Shown here: piece after piece, positions 1 through 8,671 of the stretch | Numbering within the stretch: position 1 is the stretch's first letter | Layout: each line of letters begins with the position of its first letter | NCBI GenBank assembly: GCA_009929445.1 | Contig: SAAL01000035.1 | Location: 1 to 32,831, forward strand | Source of the DNA: Bacteroidia bacterium | Lineage (GTDB): Bacteria; Bacteroidota; Bacteroidia; Bacteroidales; Paludibacteraceae | Direction of reading: 5' to 3' | DNA: 32,831 bases | The notes under the pieces: generated by a model | What the model saw: the letters and a program-made list of their open reading frames with translations, nothing else | Told to the model about the DNA's origin: nothing | Database searches by the model: none | Made by a program: the position numbers and the translations under genes

Positions 1-263
1 AGTTTCTTCAAATATGGTCTCACTTTTATTGCATTGGTGCTTTTAAATGCTGGTTTTCAATCAGATATAGATATTTTTAAATTTTTGTCATGTACTTAGC
101 AGTTTATTCATTCTTTAATTATCTTATTGTTATCGTTCACTTACAGAATAAAACAAATTGACATCAATTTTGTTCTTTAAATTCAATTTTAAGGCATATT
201 GATTTCTATATTTACATTAAGCATCTCAAATTTGAATTTTTGAAAACAAATGTCAATTCCTGT
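1..263. other. AT-rich intergenic stretch, no gene recognised
   Basis: Strongly AT-rich sequence. The + strand frame from base 1 stays open for about 32 codons, to a TAG at 97-99, and reads as a hydrophobic peptide. It could be the tail of a gene outside the window, but there is too little to support a call. Nothing resembling a tRNA or riboswitch was seen. Confidence 0.5.
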
Positions 264-306
264 TGTAAAAAAAAATCTGAGCATAAATATTCAACTTGCT
301 CAGATT
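264..306 (-). terminator. Rho-independent terminator of metH
   Basis: A 10-bp perfect inverted repeat (274-283 and 297-306) has a 13-nt loop. Read on the - strand it is followed by a run of about nine T. It lies about 25 bases past the metH stop codon. A T-run at 311-318 could let it also act on + strand transcripts. Confidence 0.85.
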
Positions 307-331
307 CATTCTTTTTTTTATCACAAAAATG

Positions 332-3300
332 TTAAAACAACTTCGGTCTTCTGCTTTTCGCCTCTTCCAATGAAAGTAAATCAGGTTTAGGAGCCTGCTT
401 CATTCTCAAACCTTCGTATTCCCGCCTGATTTCCTCCACAAATTCTGCTTTGGCTGATGGATTCATAAGCTTTGCCACCACAGCCGTATTGAGCGAAGCG
501 TCTTTCACGTAAACTACCGGGCTGCTGTAGTTTGGAGCTATTTTCACCGCCGTATGGAGTTTGGAAGTAGTAGCTCCTCCAATCAGAAGTGGCACTTGCA
601 GTCCGGCTTTCTCCATTTCTAAAGCCACGTTACACATTTCTTCCAACGAAGGCGTAATCAATCCACTCACACCAACAATGTCCACTTTTTCGTCAATAGC
701 AGTCCGGATGATTTTCTCGGTCGGTGCCATCACGCCCAGGTCAATCACTTCATAATTATTGCATCCGAGCACCACTGCTACTATATTTTTTCCAATATCA
801 TGAACGTCACCTTTCACCGTAGCAATCAGGAACTTGCCGGCAGAAGAACTTTGTCCCGGAACTTTTGTTTTTTCGATTTCAGGCTGAAGTATCGCAACGG
901 CTTTTTTCATCGTGCGGGCAGTTTTTACCACTTGTGGAAGGAACATTTTTCCGGCGCCAAACAATTCACCAACAATATTCATTCCGTTCATCAGGGGCTG
1001 TTCGATAATCGAAATGGCAGATGGATAAACGGTCAAAGCTTCGGCAATATCTTCGTCCATGTAGTCGCTGATTCCCTTTATCAGCGCGTATTCCAATCGT
1101 TTTTCCAACGGCCCGGAACGCCACGCATCCACCTGCTCTGCTTTTACGCCGGTTGTTTCGTTTTTTATTTTTTCAGCAAATTCAATCATCCGCTCCGTAG
1201 CATCCGGACGACGGTTGAGCACAATATCCTCCACATGTTCGAGCATTTCGGCAGGTATGTCTTCATAAATCTGAAGCATCCCGGCGTTCACTATGCCCAT
1301 ATCCATTCCGGCTCTGACAGCATGATATAAGAAAACAGAATGAATAGCTTCGCGCACCGGATCATTTCCACGAAAAGAGAAGGATAAATTACTTACACCG
1401 CCGCTCACTTTGGCAAACGGCAGATTTTCTTTTATCCATTTAGTCGAATTAATAAAATCAACTCCGTAATTATTATGTTCTTCAATTCCCGTAGCTATCG
1501 CCAGCACATTCGGGTCGAAAATAATATCCTGAGGAGGGAAGTTCAATTTTTCAGTTAGTAGTTTGTAAACTCTTGTACAAATCTCAATCCGCCTTTCGAT
1601 GTCAGCAGCCTGCCCTTTTTCATCGAACGCCATTACCACCACCGCAGCGCCGTAACGTTTTATCAGTCGGGCATGTTCCAAAAATTCTTCTTCGCCTTCT
1701 TTCAGACTGATGGAATTGACGATGCATTTCCCCTGCAAACACTTCAGTCCGGCTTCAATCACTTCCCATTTTGAACTGTCAATCATTACAGGTACACGTG
1801 CAATTTCGGGTTCGGAAGCCAGGTAATTCAGGAAGGTAACCATTTCCGTTTTGCTGTCGAGCATAGCGTCGTCCATGTTAATATCGATAACCTGAGCACC
1901 GTCTTCCACCTGCTTACGGGCAATGGAAAGGGCTTCTTCGTATTTCTTTTCGTTTATCAACCGGAGGAATTTCCTTGAACCGGCTACGTTGCAACGTTCG
2001 CCGATGTTGAGGAAGAGGGATCTCTCTCCCTGCTCCCAAAGCAGGGAATGCGCATTCTGCCTACTATATAAATTTTCAAAATTACTTGCAGGTTCGACCT
2101 CTCCCCCTGCCCCCTCTCCCGAGGAGAGGGGAAAGCGCGGTTCAATGAACGATAAAGAACGACGAGAAGGTGTTGATTTATTGCTTAAATAGGATTTAAT
2201 TTCATCAAATACTTTTATCTGATTGTCAATTACATATTTATTTGTAAAACGCAAGACATCATAACCTTGTGCATTCAAAATCCGAGATCGTTCTTTATCT
2301 TTTTCAATATTTTCTGGTGTTAAGTGAATTTCTCCATCAACTTCAATGATTACTCTTTTTTCAATACAAATAAAGTCAGCAATATATCCATCAATAACCT
2401 GCTGTCTTTTAATTTTATAACCGGTACTTTTCTTTCTCAACATTTGCCAAAGTTTATCCTCGGCCTCCGTTGGATTTTTGCGCATATCTTTTGAAATAGA
2501 ATGCAACAATTTCCAATTATTAGCATCCGTTGTGTAATACTCGGGTCTTATCCCCCTCTCCCCGGGAGAGGGGTTAGGGGAGAGGTCTGAATTTCCGGAA
2601 ATAGCCTCATCATTATGAACCTGTTGTGAGGTTTGCACCTTATCAACTGCAGACTGTTTATAAAAATCCACGGTTGGCGACAAAACCACTACTTCCTCCA
2701 ATCCACTCAAATGCAAATTCGTATCTTTTTCAGCCGGTGTTCTGACTTCCGCTTTTTCGATTAAACGCTGATAGGCAGCAATATGGGCAGGTGTGGTTCC
2801 GCAGCATCCTCCGATGATATTGACCAGTCTTTCATCAAAATATTCTTTCACCTGAGCGGCCATTATTTCTGCCGTTTCGTCGTATTCACCAAACTGATTG
2901 GGCAAACCCGCATTGGGATATGCACTGACAAATACAGGTACCCGTTTTGATATTTCCTGTAAATAAGGTTTCAAATCTCTGGCACCAAACGAGCAGTTTA
3001 ATCCAATGGAAAGCAAATCAGCATGCGATACGGAAGTCAGGAAAGCGCCAATCGTCTGACCGGAAAGTGTTCTGCCGCTTTTGTCGGTCACGGTAACCGA
3101 AAGCATCAGTTCTACCCTCCTGCCGGCTTCGTGCATCGCTTCTCCGGCAGCAAACAGTGCTGCTTTTGCATTCAGCGTATCAAAAATGGTTTCGATAAGC
3201 AAAGCATCTACTCCACCCTCAATCAGAGCCACCATTTGCTCTGTGTACGCCACCACCAAATCATCAAAATTCACAGCACGGTAAGCCGGGTTATTCACAT

Positions 3301-3718
3301 CAGGCGACATGGAAGCGGTTTTATTGGTCGGGCCAACGGCTCCGGCTACAAAACGAGGTTTTTCAGGAGTTTTAGCAGTAAACTCATCTGCAGCTTTTCG
3401 AGCCAGTCGGGCTGCTTCGAGGTTGATTTCACGCACAAAAGCACTCATCCCATAGTCGTCCATAGAAATTCGTTGCGCATTGAAAGTATTGGTCTCCACG
3501 ATATCTGAACCAGCTTCAAGATATTGACAATGAATATCATAGATTATTTCGGGTTGAGTCAGAACCAGCAGGTCGTTATTTCCTTTTTGCAAAATTTCAA
3601 CGTCTGCAAAACGTTCGCCACGATATGCCTTTTCATTCAGTTTGTGACGCTGTATCATTGTTCCCATTGCACCGTCGAGTATCAGTATTCGTCGGGAAAG
3701 TTCTTTTCGTAATGTCAT
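332..3718 (-). CDS. metH: Cobalamin-dependent methionine synthase MetH with in-frame DUF559 insertion, no activation domain
   Basis: Transfers the methyl group of 5-methyl-tetrahydrofolate to homocysteine through cob(I)alamin, making methionine in the cytoplasm. Numbering is from the ATG at 3718. An upstream in-frame TTG at 3739 is possible, but it lies inside the putative -7 box, so the ATG is preferred. The homocysteine domain is about 5-325, with zinc ligands Cys242 and Cys305/Cys306 (GGCCGTTP). The pterin-binding domain is about 568-830 ([14 protein letters not shown] at its start). The B12 cap and Rossmann domains are about 870-1090, with the cobalt-ligating His973 in DVHDIGKN. Two things are odd. 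Residues about 350-567 are foreign to the family and contain a DUF559 nuclease-like domain. The protein also stops about 40 residues after the B12 domain, so the roughly 300-residue S-adenosylmethionine-binding reactivation domain of E. coli MetH is missing. From memory, Bacteroidales often encode that domain separately. The gene stands alone between its own terminator and a hairpin cluster. Confidence 0.93.
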   Translation of the reverse strand: MTLRKELSRRILILDGAMGTMIQRHKLNEKAYRGERFADVEILQKGNNDLLVLTQPEIIYDIHCQYLEAGSDIVETNTFNAQRISMDDYGMSAFVREINLEAARLARKAADEFTAKTPEKPRFVAGAVGPTNKTASMSPDVNNPAYRAVNFDDLVVAYTEQMVALIEGGVDALLIETIFDTLNAKAALFAAGEAMHEAGRRVELMLSVTVTDKSGRTLSGQTIGAFLTSVSHADLLSIGLNCSFGARDLKPYLQEISKRVPVFVSAYPNAGLPNQFGEYDETAEIMAAQVKEYFDERLVNIIGGCCGTTPAHIAAYQRLIEKAEVRTPAEKDTNLHLSGLEEVVVLSPTVDFYKQSAVDKVQTSQQVHNDEAISGNSDLSPNPSPGERGIRPEYYTTDANNWKLLHSISKDMRKNPTEAEDKLWQMLRKKSTGYKIKRQQVIDGYIADFICIEKRVIIEVDGEIHLTPENIEKDKERSRILNAQGYDVLRFTNKYVIDNQIKVFDEIKSYLSNKSTPSRRSLSFIEPRFPLSSGEGAGGEVEPASNFENLYSRQNAHSLLWEQGERSLFLNIGERCNVAGSRKFLRLINEKKYEEALSIARKQVEDGAQVIDINMDDAMLDSKTEMVTFLNYLASEPEIARVPVMIDSSKWEVIEAGLKCLQGKCIVNSISLKEGEEEFLEHARLIKRYGAAVVVMAFDEKGQAADIERRIEICTRVYKLLTEKLNFPPQDIIFDPNVLAIATGIEEHNNYGVDFINSTKWIKENLPFAKVSGGVSNLSFSFRGNDPVREAIHSVFLYHAVRAGMDMGIVNAGMLQIYEDIPAEMLEHVEDIVLNRRPDATERMIEFAEKIKNETTGVKAEQVDAWRSGPLEKRLEYALIKGISDYMDEDIAEALTVYPSAISIIEQPLMNGMNIVGELFGAGKMFLPQVVKTARTMKKAVAILQPEIEKTKVPGQSSSAGKFLIATVKGDVHDIGKNIVAVVLGCNNYEVIDLGVMAPTEKIIRTAIDEKVDIVGVSGLITPSLEEMCNVALEMEKAGLQVPLLIGGATTSKLHTAVKIAPNYSSPVVYVKDASLNTAVVAKLMNPSAKAEFVEEIRREYEGLRMKQAPKPDLLSLEEAKSRRPKLF
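2027..2047. repeat. Small hairpin at the metH-proximal edge of the insertion
   Basis: Perfect 8-bp inverted repeat (TCCCTGCT at 2027-2034, AGCAGGGA at 2040-2047) with a 5-base loop. It lies in the non-homologous part of metH just before the folate domain coding region resumes, and is translated as part of [11 protein letters not shown]. Confidence 0.6.
2096..2131. repeat. Left terminal inverted repeat of the DUF559 element
   Basis: The outer 11 bases, GACCTCTCCCC (2096-2106), are the exact reverse complement of 2577-2587. Inside lies a 9-bp hairpin (2111-2119 with 2123-2131) with a 3-base loop. So the end is a nested palindrome. Confidence 0.8.
2552..2587. repeat. Right terminal inverted repeat of the DUF559 element
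   Basis: GGGGAGAGGTC at 2577-2587 mirrors the left end. An internal 10-bp inverted repeat (2553-2562 with 2564-2573) surrounds a single base. Over about 35 bases it matches the reverse complement of the left end, with small differences in the linker between the two C-rich blocks. Confidence 0.8.
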
Positions 3719-3736
3719 ATTTCGTATTTTAAATTG

Positions 3737-3744
3737 CAAATATA
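3737..3744 (-). promoter_or_regulatory. Putative -7 promoter box of metH
   Basis: TATATTTG on the - strand matches the Bacteroidota -7 consensus TAnnTTTG. It ends 18 bases before the ATG at 3718 and supports that start over the upstream TTG. I saw no TTTG -33 element at normal spacing. Confidence 0.45.
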
Positions 3745-3760
3745 ATCATTTCAAAAACAT

Positions 3761-3794
3761 AAAGCGCTGTAGGAATTAGTACTTACAGCGCTTT
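3761..3794. terminator. 11-bp hairpin upstream of metH
   Basis: Perfect 11-bp inverted repeat (3761-3771 and 3784-3794, AAAGCGCTGTA arm) with a 12-base loop. The + strand side is followed by T-rich sequence. No + strand gene runs into it, so it is probably a second, weaker stop for the gyrA-TPR transcript or insulation for metH. Confidence 0.5.
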
Positions 3795-3825
3795 TTTATA
3801 AATTTTACTATTTTCGGCTTTTAAA

Positions 3826-3861
3826 AAATAAAATGCGATAACATGTTATCGCATTTTATTT
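3826..3861 (-). terminator. Terminator after the gyrA-TPR operon, perfect 36-bp palindrome
   Basis: Positions 3826-3843 are the exact reverse complement of 3844-3861 (centre ACA/TGT). Read on the - strand the palindrome lies about 17 bases past the TPR gene stop and is followed by a T-rich stretch, as expected for an intrinsic terminator. Such a long loop-free palindrome could also bind a dimeric protein. Confidence 0.7.
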
Positions 3862-3878
3862 ATTTTATCAGCAATGGC

Positions 3879-5102
3879 TTATTCGCCCAGTTCTTTAGAG
3901 ATTTTCTCGTAGTTTGCATTGTCGCCCAGGCGATAGTAAAGCATTTTAAGCGCTTGTTTGAAATCTGTATCTTTTGGATCCAGTTCTACCGCTTTTTCCA
4001 TGTAAGGTAATGATTGCTTGAAGATATCATTTGCCTTCTGAACTTCGGCATTGTACAGTTTGTTGTCTCTGATGGAATCGGCAGCTCTCAGGAGTTCTAC
4101 AGCCTGATTGAAAATAATACGTCCGATTCCGGCATAGGCACTTGCCATTTTTGGCTGAAGTTCCAGTGCTTTTTCAAATGCTTTGCGGGCACCGTCGTTG
4201 TTGCCGAGTCTTTCGTCCACGTTACCTTTTACATAATAATATTCGGCTACAGTAGGAGCCTGAGCAATAGCTGCATCGAGGTATTTGGATGCTTCTTCAA
4301 TCTTGTCGGAGTAAATGTAATGGTTGATAATGTTCTGCAGGAACCACGGGTCGTCGTTGAAAAGTTTGAAGCCCTGTTCGAGGGTGGCAAGATAATTCAC
4401 CGTATCTTTTATTGTGCGGTATTCGTCTGCCAGCAGCTGATATACGTTTTTGGTTTCGTAATTGTCGTCAGCCAGGTCTTTGTACATTTCGATAGCTTTG
4501 TCATGATTCTGCATGTTGGTAGCTGCCAGTGCCGAGAAATATTTAATCATCCGATAGGTGGAATCTGTCACTGAGAGTTCCTTGTTCATCATCGGTAGTT
4601 TGGGAATTTCAAGGAAAGTGCTGAATGCATCGAAAGCGCCCTTGTAATCTTTCTTGTCGAATAAATGAGCTCCGTAGCCTACCAGGTTGTATTGAGCAGT
4701 GTAAAATTCTTTGATGTTTTCCTTGATTTTTTTATCAAATTTAGGTTTAACTTTTCCTTTATCGTTGGGCATTTGGTCCAGTTTGTAAGCTTTCAGAAAA
4801 TAATCATAAGCTTCCATGATTGCTTTTCCTTTTTTTACCTGGTCCACTTCTTTGCCTAACATCATAAGTTTGCTGTAAGAGTCGTTTTCGGTGTAACCAA
4901 TCATTCCGGCTGTGAAATACGTTTTCGGATCGTTTTTGGTTTTTTCGTCATTAAATGCAGGTTTAATAGCCTCGCGGGCAGCTTTGAAGTCAGGTTTTTC
5001 CTGAAGGGTGAGACTTGCAGCCTGTGATACATTCGCTTTCTGGGCAAATAATGCAGCTGATAAGCCAACCATAAAACTGATGGATAAAAATAGTTTTTTC
5101 AT
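3879..5102 (-). CDS. Secreted tetratricopeptide-repeat protein
   Basis: A 407-residue protein with a Sec signal peptide (residues 1-20, MKKLFLSISF then a hydrophobic stretch ending LFAQ), so probably periplasmic. There is no lipobox. The rest is helical and Lys-rich, with TPR-like units around 134-165, 186-215, 220-250 and, most clearly, 286-317 (AEYYYVKGNVDERLGNNDGARKAFEKA..LELQP). The last unit, about 360-392, runs into PYMEKAVELDPKD. TPRs bind other proteins, but no partner can be named. The gene starts 60 bases after gyrA on the same strand with no terminator between, so the two are probably co-transcribed. A functional link to gyrase is not implied, since one product is cytoplasmic and the other exported. 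It ends before a strong palindromic terminator. Confidence 0.85.
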   Translation of the reverse strand: MKKLFLSISFMVGLSAALFAQKANVSQAASLTLQEKPDFKAAREAIKPAFNDEKTKNDPKTYFTAGMIGYTENDSYSKLMMLGKEVDQVKKGKAIMEAYDYFLKAYKLDQMPNDKGKVKPKFDKKIKENIKEFYTAQYNLVGYGAHLFDKKDYKGAFDAFSTFLEIPKLPMMNKELSVTDSTYRMIKYFSALAATNMQNHDKAIEMYKDLADDNYETKNVYQLLADEYRTIKDTVNYLATLEQGFKLFNDDPWFLQNIINHYIYSDKIEEASKYLDAAIAQAPTVAEYYYVKGNVDERLGNNDGARKAFEKALELQPKMASAYAGIGRIIFNQAVELLRAADSIRDNKLYNAEVQKANDIFKQSLPYMEKAVELDPKDTDFKQALKMLYYRLGDNANYEKISKELGE

Positions 5103-5162
5103 TTTTGTAAGTTAGTTTTTATTAGTTAAATGATTTTCGATAGTTTAATCTATTGTTTGTTT

Positions 5163-7709
5163 TTAATTTTGGTTTTTTTCTTCGCTTTCTGTCTCGCTTT
5201 GAGTTTCTGTATCAGTGAGCGGTGTTTCGTCAGTTGTTTCTTCGGGTATCACCACTTCTTCCTCTTTGCTCACTTTGCATACGGAGGCAATCTTGTCGTT
5301 GCGTTTTTCCAGATTGATGATTCTTACACCCTGTGTGGCTCGTCCCATTACGCGGAGGTTTGCAATGCTGATCCGAATCGTAATTCCCGACTTGTTGATG
5401 ATCATCAGGTCATTATCGTCGGTCACTCCTTTTATCGAAACCAGTTTTCCGGTTTTTTCGGTGATGTTGATTGTTTTCACTCCCTTGCCGCCGCGGTTTG
5501 TCACCCGGTAATCTTCCAGTGATGAGCGTTTTCCGTATCCCTGTTCGGATACGACCAGAATATTAACATCATCTTCAGTATGTCCACAAATCATGCCAAT
5601 TATTTGATCCTGGCCATCGTCGTCCAGGGTCATTCCTTTTACTCCGGCGGCGGTGCGTCCCATGGCGCGCACTTTTGATTCGTTGAACCGGATGGCTCGT
5701 CCGTTGCGGTTGGCCATGATGATTTCCGATTTTCCATCAGTGAGCCGTACTTCTATCACTTCGTCGTTCTCGTTGATGGTGATTGCTCTTACTCCATTCT
5801 GACGCGGACGTGAGTAGGCTTCGAGCAGTGTTTTCTTGATGATACCATTTTTCGTGCCAAAAATTACGTAGTGTGAATTGATGTATTCCTTGTCATCCAG
5901 TCCTTTTACGCGGATGTAGGCATTCACTTTGTCGTCGGAAGTGATGTTGAGCAGGTTTTGAATGGCGCGTCCTTTGGAATTTTTCGTTCCTTCGGGTATT
6001 TCATACACTTTGAGCCAATAGCACTGACCTTTTTGGGTAAAAAAGAGCATGGTGTTGTGCATGGTGGCCGGATAGATATGTTCGATGAAGTCTTCGTCGC
6101 GGAAGTCGCTGCCTTTTGAGCCTACTCCTCCACGGCCTTGTGAACGGAATTCGCTGAGCGCAGTACGTTTGATGTAACCCAGGTGAGAAATTGTGATGAC
6201 CATTTCGTCGTCGGAATAGAAATCTTCCGGATTGAATTCTTCGGATGAATAGACTATTTCTGTCCTTCTTTTGTCGCCGTATTTTTCTTTTATTTCAAGC
6301 AGCTCTTCTTTGATAATTTCCATTCGGAGTTCCTTTTTTTCAAGAATTTCTTTCAGATGTTCGATTTGTTTCATCAAATCTTCATACTCTGCCCGCAGTT
6401 TGTCCTGCTCCATGCCTGTGAGCTGGCGAAGGCGCATTTCCACAATGGCGCGCGACTGGACATCCGAAAGTTCAAAGCGTTCCATCAGGCGTGTACGGGC
6501 TTCATCGGGTGTTTGTGAGTCGCGTATGATCCGAATGGCTTCATCCAGGTTGTCCAGAATAATCATAAAACCCTGTAGCAGGTGAGCTCGTTTTTCTGCT
6601 TCATTCAGTTCGTATTGTGTACGTCTCGTTACAACTTCATGCCTGTGTTCGACGAAATATTTGATCAGGTCCTTGATATTCAGCTGTTTCGGCCGGCTGT
6701 TGACAAGTGCTATATTATTCACGCTGAAGGATGATTGAAGTGCCGAGTACTTGTAAAGTTTGTTCAGTACTACTCCCGGATTTGCATCACGTTTGATGTC
6801 AATCACTATGCGCATTCCTTCGCGGTTTGTTTCATCGGTAATATTTGAAATTCCTTCAATTCTTTTTTCGGATACCATGTTGGCAATCGCTTTGATCAAT
6901 TCAGATTTATTGACCATATAAGGAATTTCTGTAATAATGAGTCGTTCGTGACCGTTTTCGGTTTCAATTTCGGCACGAGCGCGGATTACCACTCTTCCGT
7001 GTCCGGTTTCGAATGCTTCTTTTACACCTGCATAGCCGTAGATAATTCCACCAGTGGGAAAATCGGGCGCTTTAATGAATTTTATTAAATCAGAAATTTC
7101 TATTTCGTTGTTTTCGATGTAGTCAATACATGCATCCACTGTTTCTGAAAGGTTGTGGGTGGGCATATTTGTGGCCATACCAACTGCTATACCGGACGAT
7201 CCGTTGACGATAAGATTTGGAATTCTTGATGGCAGTACTTTTGGTTCTTTAAGCGTGTTGTCGAAGTTTCCCTGAAAATCCACAGTATCCTTGTTGATGT
7301 CTTCAAGCATTTCTTCGGCAATTTTTTGAAGTCTTGCTTCGGTGTATCGCATGGCAGCAGCTCCGTCGCCATCTACCGATCCGAAGTTTCCCTGACCATC
7401 CACCATTGTGTAGCGCATAGCCCAGGGTTGAGCCAGACGCACTAATGTGCCGTATATGGACGAGTCGCCGTGTGGATGAAATTTACCCATCACTTCACCC
7501 ACTATTCTGGCCGATTTTTTATAAGGTTTGTCGGAATTGTTGCCTAATTCGTTCATCCCGAACAGTACCCTGCGGTGAACGGGTTTTAACCCGTCGCGAA
7601 CATCCGGCAGGGCGCGCGAAACAATTACAGACATGGAATAATCGATGTATGACGATTTCATCTCGTCATCAATGTTCACTTTAATAATTTTGTCTTCTTG
7701 ATCTGTCAT
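5163..7709 (-). CDS. gyrA: DNA gyrase subunit A
   Basis: GyrA cleaves and rejoins DNA in the A2B2 gyrase that introduces negative supercoils. At 848 residues it has the usual length for the phylum. The N-terminal breakage-reunion domain carries the catalytic Tyr122 (AAAMRYTEARL) with numbering identical to E. coli. The quinolone-determining region reads HPHGDSSIYG, with Ser83 kept and Gly at 87. A coiled-coil arm lies around 430-480. The GyrA box is QGRGGVG at about 545. Blades of the C-terminal beta-pinwheel follow (repeated GYIKRT, GIIKKT, GRAIRF, GYGKRS, GITIRI). The tail is acidic (Glu/Asp/Thr-rich, last 35 residues). ParC is unlikely because of the clear GyrA box and full pinwheel. The TPR gene follows closely downstream. 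Confidence 0.97.
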   Translation of the reverse strand: MTDQEDKIIKVNIDDEMKSSYIDYSMSVIVSRALPDVRDGLKPVHRRVLFGMNELGNNSDKPYKKSARIVGEVMGKFHPHGDSSIYGTLVRLAQPWAMRYTMVDGQGNFGSVDGDGAAAMRYTEARLQKIAEEMLEDINKDTVDFQGNFDNTLKEPKVLPSRIPNLIVNGSSGIAVGMATNMPTHNLSETVDACIDYIENNEIEISDLIKFIKAPDFPTGGIIYGYAGVKEAFETGHGRVVIRARAEIETENGHERLIITEIPYMVNKSELIKAIANMVSEKRIEGISNITDETNREGMRIVIDIKRDANPGVVLNKLYKYSALQSSFSVNNIALVNSRPKQLNIKDLIKYFVEHRHEVVTRRTQYELNEAEKRAHLLQGFMIILDNLDEAIRIIRDSQTPDEARTRLMERFELSDVQSRAIVEMRLRQLTGMEQDKLRAEYEDLMKQIEHLKEILEKKELRMEIIKEELLEIKEKYGDKRRTEIVYSSEEFNPEDFYSDDEMVITISHLGYIKRTALSEFRSQGRGGVGSKGSDFRDEDFIEHIYPATMHNTMLFFTQKGQCYWLKVYEIPEGTKNSKGRAIQNLLNITSDDKVNAYIRVKGLDDKEYINSHYVIFGTKNGIIKKTLLEAYSRPRQNGVRAITINENDEVIEVRLTDGKSEIIMANRNGRAIRFNESKVRAMGRTAAGVKGMTLDDDGQDQIIGMICGHTEDDVNILVVSEQGYGKRSSLEDYRVTNRGGKGVKTINITEKTGKLVSIKGVTDDNDLMIINKSGITIRISIANLRVMGRATQGVRIINLEKRNDKIASVCKVSKEEEVVIPEETTDETPLTDTETQSETESEEKNQN

Positions 7710-7889
7710 TTTTTTTATTAATTTATACCTATGAACTCACTCGATTTCTGATTTTCTTAATAGTTTGTATATCAGTGAGTTGCTAAGAATGATATGTATG
7801 AAAAACAGGTTTTTTCCGGAGAATTAATTTGCTTCGAAAAATTGGTTAAAGTTACAACTTTTCGGGCAATTATACAAGTGAATTTTAAC

Positions 7890-7920
7890 AAAAAAAAGGA
7901 TACAATTTTCATCGTATCCT
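7890..7920 (-). terminator. Terminator of the DoxX gene
   Basis: A 7-bp inverted repeat (7897-7903 and 7914-7920, AGGATAC arm) with a 10-base loop, followed on the - strand by eight T. It lies 27 bases after the DoxX stop. Confidence 0.8.
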
Positions 7921-7946
7921 CATCGAAAGTGATTTTGGTATCTGCT

Positions 7947-8402
7947 TTATTGAACATCGGATTTCTTTTTTGCATAAGGGCAAAACTTGTTGTAAATCAA
8001 CGTGTCCAATGCTATTTTTCCGGAACCGGTCAGCAGTAGTGTTACGTAGATTCCGAGGTAGAGCAGCGACATTTCTTTTACCGAAAACGGATCGGCACCA
8101 TGAGCTACGAAAGCAGCCACACCCATACCGATGATCAGCGGAATAGTAGCCAGCCGGGTGAATAGTCCCAGAATCAAAGCAATGGAGCAGAAAAACTCAG
8201 CAAAAATGATGAGTGAAAGCCCCAATTGTGAACTCATGCCAAGCATCGGCGGAAACTGCTGACTCATTTCAGCAAAATTTGAAAGTTTTGCCCATCCATG
8301 TGTAAGCATGAAAAATCCAACAATCAGTCTTAGCAGTAAAAGTCCCCAGTCTGTCAGGTTTGTACAGCATTTGCTGTCTGTCTTACATAATAATTTTTTC
8401 AT
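7947..8402 (-). CDS. DoxX family membrane protein
   Basis: A 151-residue integral membrane protein, counted from the ATG at 8402. An in-frame ATG at 8438 would add 12 residues, but a purine-rich stretch immediately precedes 8402. There are four hydrophobic segments: about 20-38 (GLLLLRLIVGFFMLTHGWAK), 55-75, 80-100 and 110-130. The LLLRLIVGFFMLTHGWAKL segment and the AEFFCSIALILGLFTRLATIPL segment are typical of the DoxX/YphA family, small inner-membrane proteins of poorly defined redox or quinone-related function. Two Cys lie near the N terminus (CKTDSKCC), ahead of the first membrane segment. The gene stands alone with its own terminator. No partner thiosulfate:quinone oxidoreductase gene is nearby, so function is not assigned. 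Confidence 0.85.
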   Translation of the reverse strand: MKKLLCKTDSKCCTNLTDWGLLLLRLIVGFFMLTHGWAKLSNFAEMSQQFPPMLGMSSQLGLSLIIFAEFFCSIALILGLFTRLATIPLIIGMGVAAFVAHGADPFSVKEMSLLYLGIYVTLLLTGSGKIALDTLIYNKFCPYAKKKSDVQ

Positions 8403-8671
8403 TTCTTTCTTTTTTTTTGATACTAATTGTTCAAACATCAGAATGTAGTTTTAGTTCAATACTGTTTAAAGAAAAATTGGATATAGCTTATTGATTTGAT
8501 TTATATCCCGGGATTTTAAGCTGTTTTTTAATGTCCGATTTTTTTTGTAAAATATTTTCCTGGAATGCAATTATCATTCAGTCAGATAGTTTCGATGATT
8601 TGCGAGGTAAATGGTCACTCTTTTTTTTGCTTTTGCAAATCGTTTTTTTACTCAATTTTTGAATATTGTAT

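Larger units (their letters stand above)
2018..2671 (-). mobile_element. In-frame insertion in metH carrying a DUF559 nuclease-like domain
   Basis: About 218 codons separate the homocysteine and folate domains of MetH, where the family normally has a short linker. The centre (MetH residues about 403-513, ATG numbering) is a DUF559 domain, a family related to the very-short-patch-repair/PD-(D/E)XK nucleases. The pattern is [17 protein letters not shown], then IADF with Asp448, then IIEVDGE with Glu459 and Asp461, then GYDVLRF. These fit the usual conserved acidic positions. The core, 2096-2587, lies between inverted C/G-rich repeats that are themselves translated (as [11 protein letters not shown] and [12 protein letters not shown]). 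The core is 492 bp long, divisible by three. There are no intein splice blocks (no N-terminal Cys/Ser with a C-terminal His-Asn), so splicing is not suggested. Outer parts of the insertion (2018-2095 and 2588-2671) are low-complexity linker, and the exact outer borders are inferred from family alignment by memory. Confidence 0.8.

Noticed and set aside
1-99. C-terminal end of a + strand gene entering from the left
   Set aside because: About 32 open codons of AT-rich, hydrophobic sequence without a recognisable motif are insufficient support.
2018-2671. Intein in MetH
   Set aside because: No N-terminal Cys/Ser splice block, no His-Asn/Cys end and no Hint-fold motifs. Only a nuclease-like domain and repeats are present.
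7447-7475. Gly at GyrA position 87 (E. coli Asp87) as a quinolone resistance mutation
   Set aside because: Ser83 is kept and, from memory, Bacteroidales GyrA often reads GDSSVYG here, so Gly87 is probably the lineage's normal residue.
7772-7975. A 67-residue - strand open frame after gyrA
   Set aside because: It overlaps the end of the DoxX gene and its terminator hairpin, has no family resemblance, and reads through AT-rich spacer.
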